DNA of 64,000 nucleotides from an uncultured Lachnospiraceae bacterium (GTDB lineage: Bacteria > Bacillota > Clostridia > Lachnospirales > Lachnospiraceae): the NCBI GenBank assembly GCA_900316665.1, contig ONDV01000007.1, positions 19,028 to 83,027 of the forward strand, written 5' to 3'. The stretch's first letter is position 1. Every line of letters starts with the position of its first letter. Under the pieces are notes generated by a model that saw only the letters and a list, made by a program, of their open reading frames with translations, was not told the origin of the DNA and made no database searches. The position numbers and the translations under genes were made by a program. This document shows positions 56,301 to 64,000 of this stretch, piece by piece.

Positions 56301-56942
56301 ACGGAGGCTTTTCTTACATATTTTTCTCATGAATATATTCATGGGAAAGTAACTCCGGATCCGTATTTCTTCTCGTATCTTTTCAGACTTGTCAGGGCGG
56401 GATATGAGAATAACGAGAGCATTCCTGTCGCGCTTATGAAATATTTGTGTGAAAGCGACAGCCTTTCAGATGAAGAGAATGATATTTTGAAAGAGCTGAT
56501 GGAGAATTTTCTTTCTCGCAAAATTTATTTTGATTTCTTTATGAAAGCGCCTGAGAAGATCCAGTATAAATATAAAATATATGACAGGACGATTATCTCT
56601 ATTAAGGATCTGCCGGGACAGGATATAATCATACGGTATAAAGAAGACGGAAGCGTAAGGACAAGCCGTATGAAAGAAATGTACAGCGGTATCTATGTCA
56701 AATGGTTTGTTCTTTTCTCTGATGAAGAGATGACTTATGAGATAATGAAAGAAAATGAGCCGGGAAATGTAATGAAGTCGGGATCTCTTTTATGCCGTAG
56801 ATCCGAAAAAGAAAACCGCTACGGCAGATTGAATGAGATTCTTTTAAAAGAAGCCGGACCTTCAGATAAAAATGGTCTTCGGGACATAGAGAAATACGCA
56901 TTTCTTGATGCGCTGACAGCTAAAGTATTTAAACCCTTATGA
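53373..56942 (+). CDS. DUF5717-family large protein
   Basis: 1189 residues, no signal peptide or membrane segment seen. Residues 20-310 are beta-rich with two sandwich-like stretches (for example GSFSVKSTNGVTLNGAVY and TAGSITLLKNTWGYLSV). Residues 330-1040 are mainly helical with repeat character, as in TPR or armadillo-like solenoids. The last 130 residues are beta-rich again. I recognise DUF5717, known to me only from Lachnospiraceae and close relatives; function unknown. It is the first of four packed genes, and its stop overlaps an ATG of the actin-like gene. Confidence 0.75.
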   Translation: MEDNAVRKRIRRLSQDRQDDPVPKVVLSCSELTMNFIWNHEKTGSFSVKSTNGVTLNGAVYSSSPYVIIKNSVISGTDVSVSFSLTDTIFYPGDLLTGEFVIVLNRFETTLPFKFSFSKSKISAKNRDICNMKDFLMLSEDDIQSAMNLFYRSDFAEFMESADTNLSLIYRGYKNAIPSQINFENFLSDAGLKDPVRITAGCREKKFIGMEVDTAGSITLLKNTWGYLSVKISTDSSFIELEKTHIRENDFLGRECHIGFVIKRDALHCGLNYGTITVTSDRNKFDFLITASPDTEKEMDRRRKNLAAGYLIHGACSSYISMRLGISSPVEFLRDLRDAITAVTAKERDEAELENGFLSYKPSHWYALFNVYGLIMANERRDALSAIEILRRSITDRKSPEWAFLLYLLILMGIDKDDTEKLTVEIEKIFQMSPEDPRLFLILLSVRNEYRADKSLKLKAIRQWVMNGYNSPFFILEAYLVAADNPNLLTDINDPFVRKILHFAYKKKVFSDSIYKRITDLMASDPAFRPDTLSILINTYNEKNSDELLTEIVRYMIRGKRKEPLDARWYLLAIEKNLPVAGIYEFYMECLPNDSSMALPEKVLMYFRYPGTLSYEKQAFLYSSVVAHKNENGKIYEEYRRESDAFAISSAMEHTVNEDTLILYHDLMRRNIWPEREMGFRQDILFTRRVHVFLKSAVRLVVYQNSVSSPEMVPVINGMSYVRIFDRNYRIFIEDGRGVRYSSRDLYDTDRVINDISSDDYSDDFCRIKTYLSHSDTGDNILDDPEIAKIILSSDFIRPGFLNESLRKIMINEDKNSNEYLGAYLWNHRKEHMPDPEMRRICLLFGIRHGFFDDALKFMMRQYVYKIPAKEELNLLSDETETEDEKAADFIIKASANLMFSGFYTDETLELLKNKYISSARNMSRFFLTAYQSNINIFELAEKTIILILYTDNSVPYPREAFQVYTGREPGPDKMLTEAFLTYFSHEYIHGKVTPDPYFFSYLFRLVRAGYENNESIPVALMKYLCESDSLSDEENDILKELMENFLSRKIYFDFFMKAPEKIQYKYKIYDRTIISIKDLPGQDIIIRYKEDGSVRTSRMKEMYSGIYVKWFVLFSDEEMTYEIMKENEPGNVMKSGSLLCRRSEKENRYGRLNEILLKEAGPSDKNGLRDIEKYAFLDALTAKVFKPL

Positions 56943-56953
56943 TAAGAGGCACT

Positions 56954-58186
56954 ATGGATAGTCTTTTTTATGGAATTGATCTGGGTATAAGTCATACTGT
57001 GTCAAGCTATGCCGTAAATCCTGACGGCAAGCCTGAGACAGTCTCTCTTGTCATGGGAGTAGAGGATTATCTGATCCCTACATCAGCGGCTATATCAAAT
57101 ACTGAAAAGAAATGGCTTTTCGGAAGAGATGCCATAAGAGCATGTGAGGCAGGTCAGGCTGCTGAAGTACGGGATCTGTTAAAATCAGCTGTTCATGACA
57201 AGGATGTGACAATTTCCGGCGGGAGATTTCACGCAAGAGATATTTTATCTGAATTTTTGAGATATGTAATGGAATTAAACGGAGTGCCGCTTTTACCGGA
57301 AAAGATCGGATGCGTGGCGGTAACGGTCGAAGATAACAGTAAAGAAATCACGGAATCTATCACCATATCTCTTACAAAACTTGGCATACCATCGGACAGG
57401 ATAATAGTGTCTGATCATTTGGAAAGTTTTTGTTATTACTCCCTTAGTCAAAGTATCCCTTTGAAGACAGGCAGTATAGCTCTCTTTGACGCAAGCGGTC
57501 TTATGGTAAGGTCTTTTATTCTTACACACGATGATGATCAAAAACCATCTCCGGTAAAAATACTGGAGACTGATAATGAGATGCACGGCGTAAAAAGAGA
57601 TGCTGAATTTATGTCTCTTTGCAAAAAAATTCTGGATGATACAGACGTCAGGACAGTGTATCTGGTCGGAGACGGTTTTGACGGAGGCTGGCTTGATCTT
57701 TCAAGGGAATATCTTTTGAAAGGAAGGCGGGTCTTTATCGGAAAAAATCTTTATTCAAAGGGGATCTGCCTTGACGGCATGGTATCAAAAGGAAGAAGCT
57801 GGGATTATTCTTATATAGGAGATCATGATTTAAAATTTACTCTATCGGTAAAAGTGAATGATGTTAACGGTCAAAGGTATTTGAAGCTGCTGTCATCCGG
57901 GACCAGCAGCTATTCAAGCCGGGAAAGTATAGATGTGATCATCTCCGGCTCGCCGGAGATCAGCTTTTATATTCAAAAGTCGGGACAAAGAAGTGCTGTG
58001 GAACAGAATGTAAAGCTCAGAGGTCTGGGCGGAAGAGATAATATCATTTCCAGACTGTCTATGACCGCAATACCGACAAGTGACAGGACATGTATTGTTA
58101 AAATCGTAGATCATGGATTCGGGGAAATCTCACCGGGAACAGGCAGGGAATGGAATATAGAAGTGTCGTCTTCTTCGGAGGAATGA
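56954..58186 (+). CDS. Actin/Hsp70-like ATPase-fold protein (DUF5716-like)
   Basis: 410 residues. The start YGIDLGISHTVSSYAVN is the phosphate-1 loop of actin/Hsp70 folds, KIGCVAVTVED and GSIALFDASGLMVRSFIL fit the following strands, and TVYLVGDGFDGGWLD resembles the adenosine-loop region. The C-terminal 110 residues are beta-rich (LLSSGTSSYSSRESIDVIIS). It is shorter than DnaK and matches a group labelled DUF5716 or Hsp70 family. The ATG at 56954 has AAGAGG; one at 56939 overlaps the DUF5717 stop but lacks a ribosome-binding site. Confidence 0.7.
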   Translation: MDSLFYGIDLGISHTVSSYAVNPDGKPETVSLVMGVEDYLIPTSAAISNTEKKWLFGRDAIRACEAGQAAEVRDLLKSAVHDKDVTISGGRFHARDILSEFLRYVMELNGVPLLPEKIGCVAVTVEDNSKEITESITISLTKLGIPSDRIIVSDHLESFCYYSLSQSIPLKTGSIALFDASGLMVRSFILTHDDDQKPSPVKILETDNEMHGVKRDAEFMSLCKKILDDTDVRTVYLVGDGFDGGWLDLSREYLLKGRRVFIGKNLYSKGICLDGMVSKGRSWDYSYIGDHDLKFTLSVKVNDVNGQRYLKLLSSGTSSYSSRESIDVIISGSPEISFYIQKSGQRSAVEQNVKLRGLGGRDNIISRLSMTAIPTSDRTCIVKIVDHGFGEISPGTGREWNIEVSSSSEE

Positions 58187-58187
58187 T

Positions 58188-58970
58188 ATGAGTGAGCTTA
58201 TATTATGTCATGGTTTGGCAGGGGTGCCGTTTTTCTTTGAAGAAGCGGGAAAGAATGTCTATTCCATAGAAGAATTGTCATATTTGATAGCAGAAAACAT
58301 ATATACTATCGGATCTTCTTTCATAAGTCATGATCTTACAGACTGGATCGGATCGGAGCTTGGAGATGAAAAGTTGAAAAGAGATCTTGAGTCTCTTATT
58401 GACAGCAAAGCTCCGCTTCATATTTTCATTGATCATATTCTTTCATCAAATGCTCTTTTCTCCGAAGATGAGATAGATTCGCTTTCTAAAATATCGCAGT
58501 CTGTCGAAAATCTCGGAGAATATGAATGTGTGAAGATGAGAGCTGACAGAATGCTTGATGAGGGAAGACTGGAGGACAGTCTGTATGAATATTTGTCAAT
58601 TATTCGAAATAAAGACAGATATGATCTGAATTCGGAACAGTCCGGAAAGATATATCATAACATGGGCTGTATCTATATGAGGCTTTTTATGACTGATGAA
58701 GCTTCGCGGTCTTTTGATACGGCATACAGGATGGGAAGAGATCCTGAATCCTTAAAGATGTTGCTGCTTATTTGGCTTTGCACGGATAACCGGGAAAAGT
58801 TTAATGATGTGGTTGAAAAATATCTTATTAAGCCGTCATTTGTTAATTCCGTAATTGATTATTATAATTCCGAGAAGGATAAAATAACCAGGAAGGAATT
58901 TGATAAGACCGGCGCCGGCAGAAAAATAAGTCATTGGAAAAAAGAATATATACGATCTTCAAGGATGTGA
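58188..58970 (+). CDS. TPR-containing protein of the DUF5717 locus
   Basis: 260 residues, all helical. Residues 115-215 contain at least two TPR-like units (ADRMLDEGRLEDSLYEYLSI; KIYHNMGCIYMRLFMTDEAS). The first 100 residues (ELILCHGLAGVPFFFEEAGK...) match nothing I know. It begins one base after the actin-like gene and ends 4 bases before the coiled-coil gene. It may be an adaptor between its neighbours; that is inference. Confidence 0.7.
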   Translation: MSELILCHGLAGVPFFFEEAGKNVYSIEELSYLIAENIYTIGSSFISHDLTDWIGSELGDEKLKRDLESLIDSKAPLHIFIDHILSSNALFSEDEIDSLSKISQSVENLGEYECVKMRADRMLDEGRLEDSLYEYLSIIRNKDRYDLNSEQSGKIYHNMGCIYMRLFMTDEASRSFDTAYRMGRDPESLKMLLLIWLCTDNREKFNDVVEKYLIKPSFVNSVIDYYNSEKDKITRKEFDKTGAGRKISHWKKEYIRSSRM

Positions 58971-58974
58971 TGAT

Positions 58975-60180
58975 ATGGCATTTTCTATCTTTGGCAGCAA
59001 GAAGAAAAATTCTATAGATGATAATTTTGAGCGTGTTCAGGAGCAGCTTGACGACCTGGAGAGGACCGATGATCCGAGGAATATCGAGAAATATATTCTG
59101 GATTCCTGCGAACAGATAGTAAGGATGACCAAGGATATAGAATCGGGCAGGAGGGAATCAAGAGCTGTATCCGAGTATCTTGATGACATAAAAAGGATAC
59201 GGGAGGCTGATGATGAGACCGGACGAAAGCTTAAAGTCACGGCCGGTCATATCAATGATCTTCTGAAAAGCCGTGAGTCATTCAGAAATACGCCCAAAAG
59301 ACTTAATAAAGAAGAATTCAGAATGATTGACGAGGAGAGAGAGGAACTTCCCGGCATAATCGAAAGGATGAAGGAAAACGAAGTCTATGAGGGCAGAGTA
59401 AAAAAAGATATGTATTCCATGGAGGGTGAAAAAGCCCGCCTTGAGATGAGACGTGACAGGTTAAATGCTGAAATCAGACTGGTTAGAAATCTTTCGATAG
59501 TGTCGCTTGTGCTTTTCACGGTCTTAATTCTTTTGTCTTTTGTTATAAATAAAAGTACAGGCGCAGGCTCGTCTCTATTCTTTTCGCTGGCGCTTTTTAT
59601 AGGCGCTCTTGCTGCCGCCGGGCTTTATTTTTCCGGCAGCAGGCTGGGGAGGACTAAACAGAGCGTAATAAGATCATTGAACAGCTGTATCAGTCTTCTG
59701 AATGTTACGAGAATGAAATATGCCAATGTGAAGAGTGCGGTTGATTATAATATTACAAGGTATAAAATAGAGTCTGCGTCCCAGCTTGAATATATGTATG
59801 GGCTATATAAGAGCATGGTGGAAGATACGGAAACATACCGGAAGAATAATCTGGAACTTTCAATCGAGGAAGACAGATTCAAGGATCTTTTGAATCAGCT
59901 GGGGCTTAATGATGCTGCCATGTGGACAGAGCATATAGAAGCCTTTCTCGATGATGATGAGCTTAAGAAAACTGAAGAGTCGCTGACTGAGAAGCTTGAA
60001 AGGCTGAAGTCGGCCATCAGCGTGACAAGAGAGACTGTGAAATCGGAAAGAGATGATATTGACAGGCTTATGAAGGAAAATGATTATTATGTGTCTGAAG
60101 TACTTGAGATAATTCATTCAGTAGACAGGATCTGCGGATTGAAAAGAAATAACGCTTATTCCCGAAAGGAGAAAAAATGA
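58975..60180 (+). CDS. Coiled-coil membrane protein of the DUF5717 locus
   Basis: 401 residues. Long charged helices (about 15-165) are followed by two membrane segments near 170-190 and 198-217 ([40 protein letters not shown]) and another long coiled coil (about 225-385). Both ends would lie in the cytoplasm, so it could anchor the locus to the membrane. No family recognised. Its stop overlaps the gltX start (ATGA). Confidence 0.75.
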   Translation: MAFSIFGSKKKNSIDDNFERVQEQLDDLERTDDPRNIEKYILDSCEQIVRMTKDIESGRRESRAVSEYLDDIKRIREADDETGRKLKVTAGHINDLLKSRESFRNTPKRLNKEEFRMIDEEREELPGIIERMKENEVYEGRVKKDMYSMEGEKARLEMRRDRLNAEIRLVRNLSIVSLVLFTVLILLSFVINKSTGAGSSLFFSLALFIGALAAAGLYFSGSRLGRTKQSVIRSLNSCISLLNVTRMKYANVKSAVDYNITRYKIESASQLEYMYGLYKSMVEDTETYRKNNLELSIEEDRFKDLLNQLGLNDAAMWTEHIEAFLDDDELKKTEESLTEKLERLKSAISVTRETVKSERDDIDRLMKENDYYVSEVLEIIHSVDRICGLKRNNAYSRKEKK

Positions 60181-61649
60181 AAAAAATCAGAACACGTTTC
60201 GCACCGTCACCGACAGGAAGAATGCATGTGGGAAATCTAAGGACAGCTTTATACGCATATCTTATAGCAAAGCATGCCGGCGGTGATTTCATACTTAGAA
60301 TTGAGGATACTGACCAGGAGAGATATGTAGAGGGCGCGGTTGACATTATATACAAGACTCTTAAAGATACGGGGCTTGTACATGATGAAGGCCCTGATAA
60401 AGACAAGGGATGCGGTCCATATGTTCAGAGCGAGAGACAGAAGGCCGGCATCTATATGAAGTATGCCAAAATGCTTATTGATAAGGGTGAGGCTTACTAT
60501 TGCTTCTGTGATGAAGAGCGTCTTAACAGCCTGAAAAAGACTATAGAGCTTCCTGACGGAAGTACCAAGGAAATCTCCGTTTATGACAAGCACTGTCTTA
60601 ATCTCTCTCCTGAGGAAGTAGAGAAGAATCTTAAGGAGGGAAAACCTTATGTCATAAGACAGAATAATCCGACAGAGGGCACGACTACATTTCATGACGA
60701 AATATACGGGGATATTACCGTAAACAATAACGAACTGGACGATATGATCCTTATAAAGTCTGATGGATTTCCGACTTATAATTTTGCTAACGTAGTCGAT
60801 GATCATCTGATGGGCATCACTCACGTTGTAAGAGGAAATGAATATCTGTCATCAAGTCCGAAATACAACAGACTCTATGAAGCCTTCGGCTGGGAAGTCC
60901 CGGTATATATTCACTGCCCGCTGATTACAAATGAGAACCATCAGAAGCTTTCGAAGAGGAGCGGACACAGCTCTTATGAAGATTTGGTCGAGCAGGGTTT
61001 TCTAAATGAAGCCATTGTTAATTTCGTAGCGCTTCTGGGCTGGAGTCCGGAATCAAACAGGGAGCTTTTTACACTTGATGAACTTGTAAAGGAATTTGAT
61101 TACAGAAGAATCAATAAATCCCCGGCTGTATTTGATTATGGCAAGCTGAAATGGATGAACGGAGAATATATAAGGAAGATGACTCCTGAGGCATTCTATC
61201 AGAAAGCCAAACCTTATATTAAGGATGCTGTGGGAGACCGGTTTGACGCAGAAAAGATAGCAAGTCTTGTTCAGGGGAGAATAGAGACTTTTCCTGAGAT
61301 CGGTGAACACATTGATTTTCTGAATGGCGTGATCCCGTATGACATCTCCATGTATTCTCATAAGAAGATGAAGACTACACCGGAGCTGTCTCTTCAGATA
61401 CTGACTGAGGTGAGACCGGTGATAAGTGATGCGGCTGATTTTACGAATGACAGTCTTTATGAGATGCTAAAGTCATTTGCTTCCGGGAAGGGCTATAAGA
61501 ATGGTCAGGTAATGTGGCCGATAAGGACAGCACTCTCGGGAAAAATGAGTACACCCGGAGGAGCTACTCAGCTGCTTGAGATACTGGGTCATGATGAATC
61601 AATAAAAAGGATAGACGATGCAATTGCAAAATTAAAGGAAGCATTGTAA
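60177..61649 (+). CDS. gltX: Glutamyl-tRNA synthetase
   Basis: 490 residues. The HIGH motif is [22 protein letters not shown] at the start (HVGN), the KMSKS motif is [12 protein letters not shown], and [17 protein letters not shown] is typical. The C-terminal helical cage for the anticodon is complete. It overlaps the coiled-coil gene by 4 bases, and AAAGGAG stands before the ATG, so it is translationally coupled to the DUF5717 locus. Confidence 0.95.
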   Translation: MKKIRTRFAPSPTGRMHVGNLRTALYAYLIAKHAGGDFILRIEDTDQERYVEGAVDIIYKTLKDTGLVHDEGPDKDKGCGPYVQSERQKAGIYMKYAKMLIDKGEAYYCFCDEERLNSLKKTIELPDGSTKEISVYDKHCLNLSPEEVEKNLKEGKPYVIRQNNPTEGTTTFHDEIYGDITVNNNELDDMILIKSDGFPTYNFANVVDDHLMGITHVVRGNEYLSSSPKYNRLYEAFGWEVPVYIHCPLITNENHQKLSKRSGHSSYEDLVEQGFLNEAIVNFVALLGWSPESNRELFTLDELVKEFDYRRINKSPAVFDYGKLKWMNGEYIRKMTPEAFYQKAKPYIKDAVGDRFDAEKIASLVQGRIETFPEIGEHIDFLNGVIPYDISMYSHKKMKTTPELSLQILTEVRPVISDAADFTNDSLYEMLKSFASGKGYKNGQVMWPIRTALSGKMSTPGGATQLLEILGHDESIKRIDDAIAKLKEAL

Positions 61650-61690
61650 AATAGAAAAGCAGGTTTTTTATTGTATGTCCGGAGAAATGA

Positions 61691-63484
61691 ATGTTAGATA
61701 TATCTCAGGACAGCGCAATCAAATGGAATGGGTCTTCGCTCCTCGTAATAGCAGGACCAGGTTCAGGAAAGACTTATGTGATCATAAACAGAATATCCTA
61801 TTTATTGCAGCGGGGCTATGATCCGGATCGCATTCTTGTGATTTCTTATACAAGAGATGCGGCTGAATCTGTATGCAGACGTTTCAGGGAATCAGATAAG
61901 ACAGGATCGAATGTGCATTTCGGCACATTCCATTCTGTCTTTTTTCGCGTACTCAGAGAATCGTTCGGATATGATATAAGAAGTATTTTGAATGAGAATG
62001 AGAAGAAAAACATGGCTCGATTCGCGCTTAAACTGGCGGGATTTCATACTGATGACCGGATGCTTTCAGATTTTTTTTCAGTTCTTTCAAAGAGAAATGA
62101 TTCAGGGGATAAATGTCAGGACAAATCGAAGAAATATGCCGAAGCAGAAGATATATATATTAAAATGAAATCCGAGAGGAAACGGCTTGATTTTGATGAC
62201 ATATTATTTTTGTCACATGAAAAACTTCTTCAGGATCCTGAGATTTTATCATATTGGAAAAACCGATTCGATGTAATTATTATAGATGAGGCACAGGATA
62301 TGAATCCGATCCAGTTCAGGCTGCTTCTTTTGATTAAGGGGAAGAAGACTGATATTTTTATGGTGGGAGATGATGATCAGTCAATATATGGATTCAGAGG
62401 CTCGGATCCCGGCATATTGAAGAAATTTACCGAAGCATGTCCTGAAACGGGAATCATTTATCTTTCAAATAATTACCGATGCGCTTCTTCAATACTGGAT
62501 CATTCTAAAAGACTTATCTCTCACAATAAAATTAGGTTTCAGAAGCAGCAGACGGCAGTTTCTTCAGAGAGAGGAATGATATCCGTAAAGTCATTTGCTG
62601 ATAGAGCAGAGGAAGCGGGATATATCACAAAAGAGATTATTTCAAGAATAAATAAGCCGACGAAGATCGGCATACTGTTCAGGCACAGAATATCATCTGC
62701 TTTCATAGAGTCGGATCTGACTGCTGCCGGAATAAGTTATTCGTATAGAAACAGGGGCAGCATTTATAATATTTTTATTGTAGATGACATTATTTCTTAT
62801 CTTAAGATAATGTCCGGAAGTGGTCGGAGGTCTGATTATCTTCGGATCATCAACAGACCTGAACGCTTTATCTCAAGAGATTCTTTCCGGGAAGAGGTGG
62901 TGTCTGAAAGCAGATGTCTTCTCGATACCGGGAATATGAGAGCAAGAGAGAATCTTCGGCTTTTTTTTCAAAATCTCTCTTTTGCATCGACCCTGCCTCC
63001 ATTTGCTCAGATAAGTTATTTCAGAAGAGGACTTATGTATGATGATTTCGTAAAATCACGCGAAGAATCAGACGGAAGACAGGAGGGTGATTACATGCAA
63101 TATCTGGATTTGATCAATGAGGAATCATCGCATTTTAAAAAGACGGAGACCTTCATTGAATTTCTCAATGAGATGAATAATAAAGAGGAAAACAGATACA
63201 GGGAAGATCCTGACGAAACTGTGTCTCTTATGACATTTCACGGTTCCAAGGGTCTGGAATTCGATACCGTATTTATTCTGGATGCCGTTGAAGGCAGTTC
63301 TCCATCATATAAGGCAGTAAAAGATGCAGAAATGGAGGAAGAGCGCAGAATGTTCTATGTAGCGGTTACAAGAGCCCGAAAAGAACTTGTTATCTGTACC
63401 ATAGAGAATGACCGGAATAAGAGGGCTTATCCTTCCAGATTTCTCCGCGAGATGACGGAGGATATATGTCAGAGAGAGTCCTGA
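61691..63484 (+). CDS. Short UvrD/Rep-type helicase
   Basis: 597 residues, against about 720 for UvrD or PcrA. Superfamily 1A motifs are complete: I AGPGSGKT (about 22-29), II IIIDEAQDMN (about 195-204), III VGDDDQSIYGFRGSDP, IV with YLSNNYRCASSIL, V LMTFHGSKGLEFDTV and VI EEERRMFYVAVTRARKEL. The 1B/2B domains are shorter, and no nuclease domain follows. GGAGA precedes the ATG. The 3' end overlaps the convergent DUF1292 gene by 16 bases. Confidence 0.9.
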   Translation: MLDISQDSAIKWNGSSLLVIAGPGSGKTYVIINRISYLLQRGYDPDRILVISYTRDAAESVCRRFRESDKTGSNVHFGTFHSVFFRVLRESFGYDIRSILNENEKKNMARFALKLAGFHTDDRMLSDFFSVLSKRNDSGDKCQDKSKKYAEAEDIYIKMKSERKRLDFDDILFLSHEKLLQDPEILSYWKNRFDVIIIDEAQDMNPIQFRLLLLIKGKKTDIFMVGDDDQSIYGFRGSDPGILKKFTEACPETGIIYLSNNYRCASSILDHSKRLISHNKIRFQKQQTAVSSERGMISVKSFADRAEEAGYITKEIISRINKPTKIGILFRHRISSAFIESDLTAAGISYSYRNRGSIYNIFIVDDIISYLKIMSGSGRRSDYLRIINRPERFISRDSFREEVVSESRCLLDTGNMRARENLRLFFQNLSFASTLPPFAQISYFRRGLMYDDFVKSREESDGRQEGDYMQYLDLINEESSHFKKTETFIEFLNEMNNKEENRYREDPDETVSLMTFHGSKGLEFDTVFILDAVEGSSPSYKAVKDAEMEEERRMFYVAVTRARKELVICTIENDRNKRAYPSRFLREMTEDICQRES

Positions 63485-63765
63485 ATTTCATCGAACCGCT
63501 TTGAGACTTTGTCATATTCCTCGTCTGATTCTATGTTTCCAAGGGATGGTTCGCCTTTTTCATCTTCATAATATCTGTAAATGTATACCTGTTCCTCTGA
63601 AGGAAGGCCATTTTCATCGACCGGCAGCAGTACAATATAGTTTTGCATATCTACATCAAAGATTGTCAGAGGTTCGCAGTCCATCTCGGAACCGTCATCA
63701 AGCTCGACTGTGACAGTCCATTCATCAGGATCAGGTATGTTCTCTATAGAGATGTTTTCTGCCAT
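63469..63765 (-). CDS. DUF1292-family protein
   Basis: 98 residues, acidic. The pattern VTVELDDGSEMDCEPLTIFDVDMQNYIVLLPVD and VYIYRYYEDEKGEPSLGNIESDEEYDKV is typical of DUF1292, small Firmicute proteins of unknown role often found near cell-wall or tRNA genes. AAAGGA precedes the ATG; a longer frame adds 12 residues with no ribosome-binding site. Its last 16 bases overlap the end of the helicase gene on the other strand. Confidence 0.85.
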   Translation of the reverse strand: MAENISIENIPDPDEWTVTVELDDGSEMDCEPLTIFDVDMQNYIVLLPVDENGLPSEEQVYIYRYYEDEKGEPSLGNIESDEEYDKVSKRFDEIQDSL

Positions 63766-63819
63766 ATGTTTTCCTTTCAAAACGCATGCGCGCCACTTCA
63801 TGTTTCACACTGTAATCAT

Positions 63820-63848
63820 ATTATAATTTAATGACGATCCTGCTTCAA
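63820..63848 (-). promoter_or_regulatory. DUF1292 promoter
   Basis: Minus strand: -35 TTGAAG (63848-63843), 17-base spacer, consensus -10 TATAAT (63825-63820). It lies 15 bases from the edge of element copy 3, which is directly upstream. Confidence 0.65.
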
Positions 63849-63863
63849 CATAAAATAAGTGAC

Positions 63864-64000
63864 TAAAACTTCCCACATCAATAATGAAAATTTTCGTCGC
63901 AAAGGATTCATTCGCTTTTTGCCAAGAGATGTCACAGTGGTGGCTCACAAGTTGTGTTTTTCTGTTTGCTCGCACGCGCTTATTAGCGGCTCTCTGACAA
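63864..64000 (-). repeat. Inverted-repeat element, copy 3 (inverted, cut by window end)
   Basis: The 137 bases visible are almost identical to the reverse complement of the right arm of copy 1, from the end TAAAACTTCCC to the centre (GGCTCTCTGACAA). I see only a few differences, such as one extra A in the CGCAAAGGATT block and CTTATTAG for CTTTTTAG. So the element lies in the opposite orientation and continues beyond the window. Confidence 0.85.

Overview
The window looks like chromosome from an anaerobic, low-to-moderate GC Firmicute, most likely Lachnospiraceae (Clostridia). This rests on gene content: an NfnAB-type bifurcating transhydrogenase, a giant 2-hydroxyacyl-CoA dehydratase activase, AddAB, a Rho with a long charged insertion, and several small or uncharacterised families I associate with Lachnospiraceae (DUF5717, DUF5716-like, DUF6465, DUF4364, DUF1292). 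No tRNA, rRNA, CRISPR array, prophage or transposase gene was seen. The genus is not determined.

Layout. 0.1-2.2 kb: a chemoreceptor followed by a tiny coiled-coil membrane protein. 2.2-9.9 kb (+): CBS/DRTGG pyrophosphatase and flavin reductase; an exported two-repeat beta-sandwich protein; nicotinate phosphoribosyltransferase; a DUF815 ATPase; diaminopimelate decarboxylase. 9.9-14.1 kb (-): a MarR regulator with a heterodimeric ABC exporter whose two ATP sites are degenerate in complementary ways. 14.1-14.6 kb: the first copy of an unusual 350-360 bp inverted-repeat element. 14.6-21.2 kb: a Dabb protein, a Na/phosphate transporter (-), then a HAD phosphatase, a YitT-type membrane protein, a Lon-like ATPase without a protease domain, and trpS. 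21.2-21.6 kb: the second copy of the element. 21.6-23.3 kb (-): malic enzyme and DUF4364.

23.5-36.7 kb (+) is a translation and recombination block: rho, rpmE, prmC, prfA, addB, addA, then a small acidic protein, a PrsA/SurA-like lipoprotein and a Lys/Ala-rich DUF6465 protein. 36.8-43.4 kb (-): htpG and the 1430-residue activase, separated by a palindrome that is both a good terminator and close to a CIRCE heat-shock operator. 43.6-48.9 kb (+), behind a perfect consensus promoter: a rhomboid-like membrane protein with a zinc finger, glnS, DUF2225 and argS. 49.0-63.5 kb (+) reads as one long tightly packed gene string: two CobW-like GTPases, nfnAB, a four-gene locus of unknown function (DUF5717, actin/Hsp70-like ATPase, TPR protein, coiled-coil membrane protein), gltX and a short UvrD-type helicase. 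A DUF1292 gene and the third element copy (inverted, cut by the window edge) close the window.

The two best leads are (1) the three-copy inverted-repeat element, whose arms differ between copies yet stay complementary within each copy, and (2) the DUF5717/actin-like/TPR/coiled-coil locus translationally coupled to gltX. Start codons were chosen by ribosome-binding site where the longest frame was implausible. Protein families are named from motifs and memory; no database search was run.
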